Of a stretch of DNA of 64,000 nt, positions 34,067 through 46,479 are shown piece after piece (position 1 is the first letter of the stretch; every line of letters starts with the position of its first letter). The stretch lies in assembly GCF_030272615.1 (NCBI RefSeq), contig NC_081408.1:407203889-407267888 (forward strand), in the 5' to 3' direction. Made by a program: the position numbers and the translations under genes. This DNA comes from Cryptomeria japonica (Eukaryota; Streptophyta; Pinopsida; Cupressales; Cupressaceae). The notes beneath the pieces are model-generated. The model was not told where the DNA came from and searched no databases. It saw only the letters and a program-made list of their open reading frames with translations.

Positions 34067-36366
34067 ATGGTTGAAACCCGTCTTCAAAAATCTAGGAGAG
34101 AAACTAAAGAGGCTCAAGAGTCCGCAAACATGAGTTCTTATAAGTATGACAATGATATCTTTTTCAATTCTGATCATACTACATTACCTGACATGGATGC
34201 CTATAGAAACATTCTAAATGTTGAGAACATGGACACTACAAACAACAATGATACACACAATGACAATATGGACAACTTTTCCGTACATTCAGCAGATGTG
34301 GAAGAATCCATTATGAATCCCCATTTCAATCGATTGGTTGAGGAAATAATGAGGAGGGATAGACAATACTTCTTACAAATGATGGCACAAAGTGGAGCCA
34401 AGATACCTCATGATTTTGACATGTCTCAAATAATGGAACATATACCTTTGCAACAAACTCACTCCAACATGGATCAAAGGAGGCCTAATAGTGGAGGAAA
34501 TAGAGGACCACATATGGTACCTGAATGACTATCAACTTTGTTTCAAAAACCAGAGGTCACACATACACATGGTCAAGCATATGATACTCACCTTCACAGA
34601 CCATTATGGAAGTCTTATGCAGACAGATATGCTCAATCACATACCAATGCTAAGGATCAACCACCAAAGCAATTGGATATTCAAAGGCCTGGTCAAAATT
34701 TGGACACAAGGAAACCCCATGTCAAATTTGGGGGCAACAGATTGGAACATGACATGCCTGTAGAGTATGGTATACATGGACAAAATAGATATTTCGTTCC
34801 TGAACATGAATCTATACCAAGTGGTCCATATACGCAGCATCATTATAAACCTCCTCCATATGAACATGTGTATGATCAATATCATCCATATATGCAACAT
34901 GCTCCTCCTCTAATTGGTGCCTCAAGCATGGGGTATGGTCCAAGAAGTTGATCTCCACCTAAGAGCAATTTGGAGCAACAAATCAGGGACTTACAAAAGA
35001 AAATGGAGGACATAAATACACCAAAGCCAACATACACAATGAGAGACATATGTCCTTATCCATTTGACAAAAGCATTCCAATGCCTCCTTTTCCTACACA
35101 CTTTGTGATGCCTAAATTTGATAAGTATAGAGGCAAAGGGGATCCTAAGGCACACATAAGATAGTTTTTCACAGCTTGCATTGAGGTAGCTTCAAAAGAG
35201 ACATATTTGATGAGATTATTCCCACAAAGCCTAGGTGATCAAGCTATGGAATGGTTCTCCCAACTCCCACCTGGTATTAAGTCATGGGGTGACTTAGTAG
35301 AGGCATTTATCCAACATTTCTCCTACAACATAGAGATAGACATATCAGTCACTACTTTGTGCAACACCAAGCAAAAAGAGGGAGAGTCTTTTGCATCATT
35401 TTTACAAAGATGGAGGAATCTAGCCAACAGATGCTCTTGTGAAATTCCACAAAAACAAATGGTAGAGATGTTCACCCAGAATCTTAACAAAGACATTGGC
35501 TATGATCTAAGGAAAGCTTGTTTGTCCACCTTCAAGGATGTCATTGAAAAAGGCTTAGCGGTAGAAAAGGTCCTAATTGAACAAGGAGTCATTAAGATAT
35601 TCAAGGAAAACAAAGATGACTTTAAGGGAAAAGACAAGCCGAGATTTTGGAATAAAAACAAGAACATAGTCAATGATGGTGTTGTTGATGCCAACATAGT
35701 GTGATCCAAATTCATCTTTTCGAGATCAAGTTCTACAAACAATCAGGTGAATACTCAAACAACTTCTAAATCACGAAGGAAGTACACTCCATTGGGAGAA
35801 CCACTTGAGTCAGTCTTCAAAAAGCTAGTGGCAAACAAGGTAATCACAGTTCCAGATTTTCCTCCATATGAACCAAAGGTTAAACCAAATTGGTGGAACA
35901 ATGATGAGTATTGTGAATTTCATAAGAGCAAGGGTCATAAGATAGGAAATTGTCATCGACTAAAGAACATTATACAAGATCTCATTGATAGAGGTGATAT
36001 TGAGATTGAGGGACATTCGTCCAATCAAGAACATGAGATGTTTAAGGAACCGTTCCCAAAACATGACAAGGGAAAAGCTAAAGCCACAGAGGATTACACC
36101 AACTATACCAGAGCATCCTACAACTATGATTCAACTATCAATCACATCTGGATGGACAATTATGTCTCTACCATTATCATCAAGGACAAAACGTCTGAGA
36201 ATTCTACCTGGAGACCCAAGATTGTCCTAAAAGGTGTTAGATCTTCTTCCGAACCTACCTCTGAATGTCATGTTACAACCCCCCAAGGTAAATTCACTTT
36301 GCAATGTGCTCCAGCCAGGAACACCGCTTCCTCATCAACCAAACCTGAGTATGACCTTTTAGAATA
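34067..36366 (+). pseudogene. gag of the Tat-like element, decayed by point stops
   Basis: ATG 34067 (M-V-E-T-R-L-Q-K-S-R) starts the single gag-pol frame. Stops at 34526, 34949, 35162, 35702 and 36365 break it, but there is no indel. An N-terminal disordered, Asn/Asp-rich part and a Pro/Tyr-rich part (34550-34950) are followed by the Retrotrans_gag domain at about 35100-35600 (F-P-Q-S-L-G-D-Q-A-M-E-W-F, F-S-Y-N-I, L-Q-R-W-R-N-L). A knuckle of the form C-x2-H-x4-H-x4-C lies near 35910-35955, with His in place of the second Cys. It would build the particle and bind genomic RNA. Confidence 0.9.
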
Positions 36367-37560
36367 GTTAGGGAAGACACCCGCGCTCATCTCCATCCTT
36401 GAGCTATTACGCATATCCCCCGCTCATAAAGCCATTCTTGACAAAATCTTGAGAGACACTGCTGTTCCTACTGATCTGAACATGGACCAGTTTCAAGCCA
36501 TGGTGGGATACCTTTCCATTCCACATTCACTTACATTCACAGAAGCCGATGACGCCTTCGTAAGTCAGCCACATAATGCACCGCTACACGTTGAAGCCTT
36601 CATACACAAACATCGAATAAAATGAGTCCTGATAGATGGAGGAGCTGGTCTAAACATTTGTACCTTGAGCACAATTAAACAATTGGGATATTTTGATAAA
36701 GTTGTGAATTCTACAAATCAAATCACCATCAAGGCATATGATGATGAAGAGCGTTCATCCAAGGGCACAGTCACCTTGCCTCTCAGAGTTGGGCCAGTTA
36801 CAAAGGATGTGGTTTGTCAAGTCCTAGATCTAGATCTCACTTATAACATATTGCTAGGACGTCCTTGGATTCATGAAATGAGAGCAGTCCCATCTACATA
36901 TCACCAATGCATTAAGTTTCCTCACAATGGAGTGGAGGTAACCGTTAACAGTGATCCTAATCCGTTCATATACTGCAATAATCTTAGATAAAAAACTGAG
37001 ACCATCATTCCCAGTAATCGTGAAGTTGTTCCTTCCTCGGCATACATTGATCCTGAGTCATTAAAAACTTCGACATCAAAACAAGGTGAGCTTAAAGGCA
37101 AGTTTAAAGGCAAAGGCATGGGGGAATACACTTTAATTCGGACCATGTACTTACGACAAGTCATGAGTTCCCCAAAAGAATATGGAAGACCACATCCTAA
37201 CAAGCAAGTAACCATCATGATACTCAAATGGGACCCTACTACCTTTCAAAGATGGGGCGAACTGGAAGAGGAAGACTTATACAAAATGCTTTACAAAGAC
37301 ATTGAAGGTGACACATAAGATCACATCAGTCTACCATGTGAGAAATATGGCAAAGGCTTCAAGATTCTACAAAAATTCGGGTATGATGGAAAAAGCCCTT
37401 TGGGGTTACGAAAGGAAGGCATCATTGAACCTTTACAACCTGAATTGACTTTCAAAAAGGAACACTCTAAAGGACTTGGTTTCTTGACTTCCAAGGTCCA
37501 CACTCAAAGGATAGAAGAATCCTTACAAATCAAAGCTGCCAAAATTCAACAAGAGGATCG
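36367..37560 (+). pseudogene. Aspartic protease and G-patch of the Tat-like element
   Basis: The frame continues from gag. The protease core has V-L-I-D-G-G-A-G-L-N at about 36630 and Y-N-I-L-L-G-R-P-W-I near 36842, the pair of signatures of Athila/Tat proteases, with D-G-G in place of D-S/T-G. Stops occur at 36623, 36989 and 37316. At about 37340-37500 a segment with G-F-K-I-L-Q-K-F-G-Y and K-S-P-L-G-L looks like a G-patch, a glycine-rich RNA-binding motif also seen after the protease in some animal retroviruses. The G-patch call rests on the spacing of glycines and aromatics only. Confidence 0.8.
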
Positions 37561-39491
37561 CTATTCAAGAGACTCCAATGAATGGGAATGGGGTTCAGAT
37601 AAGTCCTCCAGTCACTACGAGCTCACCGAGACATTCAGAGAGCCAAATGAACCCACAAAAGAAGAGGAATTCTATAACAAGTTTAGAGTTGGTCAAGAAA
37701 TAACCCATGAGGATTCCACACAGTCCTTGTCTCAAGGTCCTAGGTTGAAATCACATAGGATGAGAACACCTGTCCCAGAATGCACTACTAGTGATGACAA
37801 TTTGGATTCGCTCATGATCGAGACTGATGAGGAGAGTGCCATCGATGACCTCGATAATTACCTTGACATACCCGAATATAACTACATCTTCACTCTTAGT
37901 CCTGCTAACTTCGAAGACATTAAAGGCCTTCCCCTTGTTCACCACCAACTCATTGACTGGGATCATGAAGGACCTGCACAGTTTGACACATTCCAAAATG
38001 ATGAAGCTTTTATTGACTATCTGGGCATACGAGATGATCTTCCCCCTGGGGACCATAAAGCGGGATACACTATAGAACTCAATAGCGTGGCATATTTTGG
38101 TGAGGGTGTCAGACCTTCCAGTCGCAAAAATGTGAAAATAAGAACAAATCAAGGGTCTTATGGCGAAAACCACACTGTGGCATTGTCTGACCCCAAAAAA
38201 GTAAAAAGAAAGGACATATCTGAGGGCGAAAACCTCTCTGAGGCACCCGAAGATGGAAGCCTCGACATTCTCCTAGCATCATATGAGGAAAAGTCATCCA
38301 TGTTGGTAGAGGAGACTATTAAAACAAACATTGGTACAAAAGAGGTTCCACATAACATATTCCTGGCTCAATCGTTGACAAAGTCAGAAAGGTCAAAATT
38401 CATAAGTTTCTTCAAAGAACGACAAATCAACTTTGCATGGTCATACATGGATATGCCTGGATTGGATCCGGATTTGGTAATGCATCATTTGACAGTCAAA
38501 CCGGGGGCAAAGCCAGTGAAACAGAAATTAAGAAAAATGCATCCACAAGTGGCATTACTAGTCAAAGCAGAACTTGAGAAATTATTGGATGTCGGATTTA
38601 TACGCCCAATTGATTATCCTGAATGGATCTCTAACTTAGTGCCTATCAGTAAACCAGATCACAACATCAGAATATGTACAGATTTCAGAGACATCAACAA
38701 AGCTTGTCCAAAGGATGACTTCCCATTACCAAATATTGACTTGATTGTTGATCTCACAATAGGTCATGAAATGTTATCATTAATGGATGGATTCTCTGGT
38801 TATAATCAAATAAAGATCGCGCCCGAGGATCAACACAAAACATCATTCACTTGTCCTTGGGGAACTTTCTGCTGGAATGTCATGCCCTTCAGGCTAAAGA
38901 ATGTAGGTACTACATATCAAAGAGCCATGACTACTATCTTTCATGATCTCATGCACGTAACCATGGAAGATTATGTCAATGACCTCTTGGGAAAATCAAT
39001 AGACAGAAATACACATTTGGACATACTTTCAGTCGTCTTTGATCGGTTGGAAAAATACAAAGTAAGATTAAACCCCAAGAAATGTGTCTTTGGAGTAGCC
39101 TCCAGGAAGCTCCTAGGATTCATTGTATCCAAAAGAGGAATCAAAGCTGATCCAGCAAAAGTCAAGGCCATCTTGGAGATGTAACCACCAAGAAATATTA
39201 GTTAACTTCAATCTTTACAAGGCAGACTCTAGTCCATACGAAGATTCATAGCACAACTTGCAGATAAGTGTAATCCTTTTCAGCACTTGCTACATAAAAA
39301 CATCAAATTCAAATGGGATGATAATTGTCAACAGGCTTTCCAGACACTCAAAGATTATCTTTTGAATCTGCCAGTTCTGATGCCACTAGTTCCAGATCAG
39401 CCTCTGTTACTATACATATCAGCTACTCCAACAGCACTGGGGGCACTCTTAGCACAACAAATTGCTGAGGGCAAAGAAAAAGTGATATACT
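37561..39491 (+). pseudogene. Reverse transcriptase and first RNase H of the Tat-like element
   Basis: An acidic linker leads to RT at about 38460-39180, with L-R-K-M-H-P, I-R-I-C-T-D-F-R-D-I-N-K-A-C-P-K-D, L-M-D-G-F-S-G-Y-N-Q-I and P-F-R-L-K-N. The polymerase box reads Y-V-N-D where Y-V-D-D is expected (near 38970), so a catalytic Asp is lost. RNase H begins near 39290. Two TAA stops at 39182 and 39200 stand where related proteins have Gln. The frame is cut at 39491 by a solo LTR and continues in phase at 40774. The ORF from 37400 to 39184 is open. Confidence 0.92.
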
Positions 39492-40768
39492 TGTAGACAC
39501 CTAAAAATGGTCAACGCTTGCGGGATCATACTTTAACATTTGCGCATTGCCTCATTTTAGGTTTTTGCGTCGCATTAACATTTCTCCTATGTCACGCACT
39601 TGGTTTTTATCATTTGTGAGCATCAAGTCATTCTTCTACATTGTTCATCTGTCTCACTTTCGAATTTGGTCTTGTCGACAACAATCTTCAATCATGATTT
39701 TGGGTCAATCTTTGTCCTTGTCAATCTTGTCATATTGCGATCGATTCGTCATCGATCCTTGTCCTTTTCAATCATGTCAATTTGGTCAATTTGTCATTGA
39801 TTTTTGTCAACCAATCTCAATCAAATCATTTATCACATTGGTCATTTATCAATCCAAAATCAAATCATGATCGAATCAATTATCTTTCATCAAGACCTAA
39901 TTCATCTTCTAGGGTTTCATGATTTAATCATTTAACCTGGTTTGTCATTTCCCTCTTTAGGATTAATAAATTATTTATTTATCCTAAGTCTTCTCATCAC
40001 AATTAAATGTTCATTTAATTGGCTAATTATTCCTCTTTGTGAATGAATTAATTAATAAATGAAAAATTATTGATTAATTCACTAATTTCCTAATTTTCAT
40101 CATTTTCCTAATTTCTTAATTCCTAATTCCTCATTTCTAATTTTCTAATTTTCTAAATTCCTAATTTCAATTTCCTCCTATTTCTCTCCTAAATTCATGG
40201 AAATGACATGTCAATTTGTCATAAATTTGTCATAATTGACAATCAATCAATTTTTGACATAGAAATTTGTCATAAATTGTCATAAATCATCAATCAACAA
40301 ACTTTGCATAGAAGGTGCATAATTTGTCATAAATTTGTCATAATTGACATAATTGATTTGCAATTTCCATTTGAATTGAATCATGCTAATCTTGTCTTTT
40401 CTCCAATTTATCTATAAATTGGATGAATTTCTTCAATCAATCCCTTAATTCTTAATAATTGGTAATCAGACTATCGAATTTATGCTTCTAGTACTCTTGA
40501 TCAAAAATCTCGTCTATTTGCTTTCAATTGTGTGTGTGCACTTGTAGGTGAGATCCACAACCAAACCATTTGAGGAGGAAAGAAGAACAATGGAGCCGCA
40601 TGAAGGAGCATTCAGATCTGCTATTGGTTTGCATATGTCTTTAATTTTGAATGTTTTTATTTCATGTCTCTATTGAGTGTTGTTTAGGATAGATCATTGC
40701 AATTTTGCTTTTGTGATTGATTAGTATTTTTATCTTGCTTGTGATGATTTCCTATTTCCTAACCTACA
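39492..40768 (+). repeat. Solo LTR inserted in RNase H of the Tat-like element
   Basis: The 1277-bp segment begins TGTAGACACC and ends CCTACA; ATACT flanks at 39487-39491 and 40769-40773. Its removal joins the pol frame exactly. It has TTTGTCATAA repeated about six times near 40210-40360 and CTATAAATTGG near 40411 as a TATA candidate. The related start to the LTR of its host suggests a relative of the same lineage. It is the youngest layer on this branch. Confidence 0.92.
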
Positions 40769-40773
40769 ATACT

Positions 40774-42872
40774 ATATCAGTCGCACATTGGTGGGATATG
40801 AGCTAAACTACACACCAATCGAGCATGCATGTCTCACCATGGTATTTGCTTCACAGAAATTATGACATTACATGCTCACTCATAAGACTAAGCTGGTTGC
40901 AAGAATCGAGCCGTTGAAATACCTTCTCAATAAAGCAACACTTACTGGGCGGCTAGCCAAATGGGTAATGATCTTGAGTGAATTCGACATCGAGTATGTG
41001 GATAGGAAAGCGATAAAAGGACAAGCCATCGCAGATCAATTAGCAGATGCCCCCATGATAGATGATGTTCCTCTAAGTTCAGAATTTCCAGATGAATCCA
41101 TTTTAACAATGTCACATGCAAAGCCAGGGCAACTGTACTTCGATGGCTCATACACACAACATGGGGCAGAAGCTGGCATCCTCTTTATAACTCCTCAAGG
41201 GGATTCTATACCAAAATCATACCGCTTATCATTTCCTTGCACTAACAATATAGCGGAATATGAGGCATTAACAACAGGATTACGAATTGCAGTTCAGTGG
41301 AAGATTCAGGAACTTCATGTTTTTGGGGACTCTCAACTTGTCATCTGTCAAGCAACTGATGATTACCAAACAAAAGATGAAAAATTAATGCCTTACAAAC
41401 AAATGGTGGATGACCTAAAACAACACTTCACAAAGATAGACTTTGAGCAGATACCAAGAGAACAGACTCGCACCATAGATGCCATGGCTACAATTGCTTC
41501 ACTGATTGATCTACCTCCAAATGAGACCTGCTATGAGTTCTTGGTGGATAACCTTTTGGTTCCTTCATATGAGATCATGCCTACTGAGATGATATGTGTT
41601 GTCAGTCCCGAGTCCCAGTTATATGGTTCCATCTTGACATACCTTCGTGACAATACCCTACCTCCTGATCTATCAAATAACCAACGTCACACATTCATTC
41701 ACCAATCCTCTCGATATGTCATTTTAGCTGATATCCTATACCGGCGAGGTCTAGATGGCACTCTTCTTAGATGTTTAGAAAGCGACGAAGCTCAGATTGC
41801 GTTACGTGAAGTGGATGAAGGGATATGTGGTCCACATGCTAGTGGTCCTACCTTGGCCAAGAAACTCATCAGGATTGGATATTACTGGCCCAATATGGAA
41901 AAAGACTCATATCAGTTTGTCAATAAATGTAAGCAATGTCAAATTCATGGAGACCTCATACATGCGCCAACACAAGAACTTCAACCAATTGCATCTCCTT
42001 GGCCCTTTTGTCAGTGGGGTCTTGACCTCATAGGCAAGATTCACCCTCCTTCCAATGGTCATAAATTCATTATCACTACCACAGAGTATTTCACAAAATG
42101 GATTGAAGTCGTGCCTCTCACACAAGTCACAGGAAAATAGATTGCTACATTTATCCTCAACTATATCATTTGCCGATACGGTATTCCTGTTTCCATTATC
42201 ACTGATAACGGGTGTCCCTTCAAAAATCAGGATGTTCATGAACTCTGTGACCGCTTCCATATTTCCCATCATTTCTCCATGTCATATTACCCCCAAGGTA
42301 ATGGCCAAGCTGAGGCGTCTAATAAAACAAACCTTAAAATCCTAAAGAAGACAGTCGACGACGCTGGCCGTAATTGGCATATCCAACTTAATCCTACACT
42401 TTGGGCCTACCGCACAAGTGTCCACACACCTACAGGAGCTACACCCTATTTACTTGTCTACGGTGCTGAAGCCATCTTGCCTATTGAGGTCGAGCTACCC
42501 TCTTTATGAATCTCTTTGCAAAACATCATCAGTGATGAAGACTATAGGGTTTCTCGCTTGTAAGAACTGGAACTACTGGATGAACGAAGACAAACTGCTT
42601 TTAATCATCTCAAGGCTTACCAACAACAAATGAGTCGTAGCTAGAATCACAAGGTCAAGCCTCGCACATTTGAGGTAGGTGACTTGGTTCTCAGAGAAAA
42701 CCCCAAAAATCAGCAAGACAGAGAGAAGAAGGGCAAGTTTGAACCAAATTGGCTTGGTCCTTACATTATTATAGCAGCATATGGATTTGGGGCATATCAG
42801 CTCTCAACCACAGAGGGTGAACCTTTGGAGGATCCTATCAATAGCATGCACCTTCACAGGTTTTACACATAA
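40774..42872 (+). pseudogene. Second (archaeal-type) RNase H and integrase of the Tat-like element
   Basis: The end of the first RNase H is followed by an extra RNase H at about 41130-41510, with Y-F-D-G-S, E-Y-E-A-L, G-D-S-Q-L-V and D-A-M-A, so its acidic residues remain. Integrase follows: an H/H/C/C zinc part with C-K-Q-C near 41930, D in G-L-D-L-I-G, D in I-T-D-N-G, E in G-Q-A-E-A-S, then a C-terminal part ending at 42872. Stops at 40863, 42138, 42507 and two or three near 42560-42640 break the frame, with no frameshift. Integrase inserts the cDNA; the extra RNase H is typical of Tat elements. Confidence 0.92.
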
Positions 42873-44557
42873 CTCTTTAGAGTATCCTAATTCAAAAATA
42901 AAAAAAAATAAAAAAAATTCAAAAATACAAAAAAATCATAAAAATAAAAAATCGTTACTTGGTGAAAACCTGGCAAACAGGCGCCTTGTGACACAAAAAA
43001 CATTGAAAAATCAAAAAAAGTAAAGAGAAATAATTTTGTCCAATGGTGAATACCATTTCGGTGGCACCTTGGGCAAGTACCATGGTGAAAATTGGGTCAC
43101 CAGTGCCATGTGTAGAGACATTGCTCCTCCCTCCTTCAGGATTCTCTTTCATCCTTTCACTCTGCACACACTCACATCCTATTCATCCATAATAAACTAT
43201 ACACATTCCCATCATGGCTTGTTATTGATCTACCTAAGATTGGTTTGCCATTCATAATAAACCTCCCTTTTCACCTCCCTTTCCATCCATAATAAATCAG
43301 ATCCTATCTGTGGCTAAGGCAAATCCTACGTCTAGTGATGGGTGTGGAACTGAGAACATCACATGTTTCAAGGAGTACAGTTTCTTCCAACTTCCTTCAG
43401 TCCATCCATGCACAATCCGCAATAAAGTTTCATCTTCTCCGCAATAAAGTATCAATTTCATGGATTCAGTCAGTTTCAGATGAGACACAGTAGCAACAAT
43501 GGGCTTCAACAAATCAAATCTTTCAACAAACTCAGACAACATTTTGGTTTAGTGCTATCTATCCTTTTTGTGAAAGTAAACATTGTGACCACAATCAAAT
43601 AAGACTTATACAAGTGACAAGAGACACTAAACTTGAGGACTACAGTGAATGTTGGTGTCGAGTGTTGGTTTTCTTTTGATTTTATCTTTTTGGTGACATG
43701 TCTTTTAGCTTTTCTGGGATGTCTCTGACTAGAGATTTTATCTCCAGGATGTCTTTGACTAGAAAGGCAAGGATGGGGTATCGTCACCTATTTGTATTTG
43801 CTGTTTGTGGATTGTCTCTTAGAAATGCTATGACTTGTCCAAGGATATGAGGACACTGTGAGTCTAGTGTGAACTGGGGCATTCCTTGTTTGTGATTGTC
43901 TTATCTCCATGCAAACAGGTACAATGACTTTCTAGGTCGAACATATGCCTCAATTGTCATAACCTACTCTGCCATAATAAAGCTCAATGATGATAACGCA
44001 CAAGAAGCTCTTTCACTTTCATATCTTCTATCTTTCATCCCCCTTTCTTGATTGCCTTCCATCATCCTTCTTGAGTCCGCGTAGCCTACTATCACATGAC
44101 CGAGTATAATGACACACCAAAAACATTTGCATTTCATGTAGTTGGACCTGCATTACCACATATAAGCATTTCATACATACATATAGATATCACAATTGCA
44201 TCACATCCTGCACACAACACCTGTTAGCACAATTTACATTTGCATTATCATATTTATCTGCATATCATACATTCACATTGGCATAACATGTAAAACATAA
44301 AAGAACAAAAAATATTGCATTTCCTCATGTACATATTTGCATCCATATCATAAGCATCACATAAAAATTACATCATGAAACATCTCATTACATAGGTACA
44401 CATGCATATAGCTGCCACAAAGATGAATCATCTCATATATATAATCATAAGTGTCATGATACAATGATGTCAAAATCATATGGCTACAATCACCCGAAGG
44501 TGTCTACATCATCATACAAACATGGTATAATACTGATACATAGGGCGCCCTCTATGG
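42873..44557 (+). other. Noncoding region between pol and the antisense ORF
   Basis: It begins with an A-rich run at 42890-42955. The rest has no long ORF in any frame and no motif I can name. Near 44120-44420 there are repeated CAT/ACAT-rich tracts. This part separates the sense and antisense coding units, so their 3' ends converge here; a transcript end for each is expected but not identifiable. Confidence 0.5.
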
Positions 44558-46451
44558 CTATGATGAACTCCCTCCCTCGGAGCCACCTAGCCTCGACGGA
44601 ATATGAGCCCTTGAAGGACCCACCCCATGATCATCCCCTCCGTCCCCTCTATCTGGTGGTGGTGGAGGACCCATAACCCCACCACTTGATGCCTGTCTCC
44701 TCTGGCTCCCTCTCGTAGCTGTCACTATCCGCGATGGTCTATGGAAGCTCCTCGCCTGCTGATCCACTAGCACTGCACCATAATAGAGATCCCGCCAGTA
44801 GGCAATCTCCTCCCCTACCCATAGGACGTAGACATATCTGGCTCTTGTGTCCTCTGCTGCCTATCTCCCAGCCCTCAGTGCTATCTCAGCCTCTGTGTAG
44901 CACTGAATGGCCTAGTCTCGCTCCCGCTTAGTATCTCAGAGCTGCCTCCTGAGCCTATCCCTCTCCCTCTCCAACTCCTGGATCTCATCTGCCTGTCCTT
45001 GGTAGATCTCCCTCAGCTCCATCAGCTCATCCTCCTCTGCATCAACTCCCTGTGGCTCCCCCTGTACGGGTGCCTGCCCCTGTGCCTGTGCCTGTATCTG
45101 CCCTTGTCCTTGTACTTGCACCTGTCTAGGACCCTGTGCTACTGGCACCTATAGCGGCAATCCACCGCAACCCCTCACCACCCGAGCCTGCCTATCCTCT
45201 CCACCCTCCCTCCGCGGTGCAACCCTTCTCTCTCCAACTGCCCCCCTCCTCCTCCGTCGGCCTCTACCCCCATCAGCTCCACCATCATCATCATCCCCAC
45301 CACCCTCTCCATCTAATGGCTCTCCTAGATCCATCAGGCGTGGGAATGGATGCTCCACCCAGTATGCTGTGTACTTGACATCCATGCCGGCATCCTCAAT
45401 CTCTGGCCACATGTCTCAGGGTAGTGGCATCATCTCTACCAGCTGCATAACAGCCCGATCATATGATAACAGGGGTCCAAACTGCGCTTGATCTCTCACA
45501 GTCCGTGCATACATGCCTGAACCCCATGGCATTCGATGAATCCTACCGAATTGCCTGCCAACCTTGTCCACTAGTTGCCTCTCCAACACATAGGGCGTCC
45601 ACCCAATCAGGTACCTACTCTGGAAGGTGTAGGGAAGCTCTACCGCATCATCCTCCCACTGCTCACATCCCAGGTATGGCCTCCATATGACCATGTCAAT
45701 GTCATCTATCACCCGCCGCTAATGCTCCAACCTGCCAATCCGTGGCTGCGACGTGATCATGTCATATAAGTGAACAAAACTACGTCCGTGACCTCTGCCT
45801 CTGAAGTGTATCAGTCTCATCACTGGCAGATGCTCATAAGCCCACACCTGCAACAATGTCACCCTGCAGCCCAATCCCACTGATCCGTGGTATACAAACT
45901 GATGCAGCTCATAGTACAGGTGTGCCAACACACACGGTCCCCAGGCATATCTAGTGTGTTGTGTCACCAGTGCACCTCCCCAGCCCACAGCCAACCCCCG
46001 TGTCACCCTATCTGGACACAGGAACCCACTGATCGCTCCTCCTATCACTGTCAGCAGCGCTAGCCCTGTAGCTATCATAGTATCCCAAGCCACATGTCTA
46101 GCCCTCATCTCCAGTCCTGGGTCCTGGAACACTTGCCTCAGGGCCTCCCTATCTCCATCTCGATCGTATGGGATCAGCTTCCCATCGATCGGTATCCATA
46201 ATATCCTATATACATCCTCGAGGGTGACTGTCATCTCCCCCATCGACAAATGAAAAGTGCATGTCTCGGAGTGCCATCTCTCCACCAACGCAGTCAACAG
46301 TCCCATGTTCGCCTGAAACTCAGGCACATACAACACATGTCTCAATCCCATAGCCTCGATAGCAGCTCACTCCTCGGCTGTCAGCTCAGGTCGCAATCTC
46401 TAAGTTGATGGGAATCTCTCCCATGACTCCAACATAGGCAAATACTTCTGC
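44558..46451 (-). pseudogene. Antisense ORF: plant mobile domain protein with coiled coil, carried by the Tat-like element
   Basis: On the minus strand one frame runs from about 46451 to the stop at 44558 (about 630 codons) with roughly eight point stops (two upstream of 46351, then 45719, 45416, 45149, 44936 and two just after) and no frameshift. Residues from about 46440 to 45430 match the plant mobile domain (PMD) of MAIN/MAIL proteins: L-V-E-R-W-H, T-C-T-F-H-L, G-E-M-T-V-T-L-E-D-V-Y-R-I-L, W-A-Y-E-H-L and W-R-P-Y-L-G-C-E. Then come an acidic/Arg-rich linker, a Gln/Gly-rich stretch, a coiled coil near 45000-44940 and a Pro/Gly/Ser-rich tail. ATG 46351 is the first in-frame Met in open sequence, but homology starts earlier, where TTGATTGCAG at 46451 resembles a splice acceptor. 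The cellular role of transposon PMDs is unknown. Confidence 0.85.
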
Positions 46452-46479
46452 AATCAAGCCAATCAATCATGTTAGTCAT

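Noticed and set aside
42890-42955. A-rich run as a LINE or SINE tail
   Set aside because: It lies inside the Tat-like element just after integrase, with no target duplication or upstream SINE/LINE sequence.
44734-46253. Plus-strand ORFs opposite the PMD ORF
   Set aside because: They are shadows of the GC-richer antisense coding frame; the minus strand carries the domain signatures.
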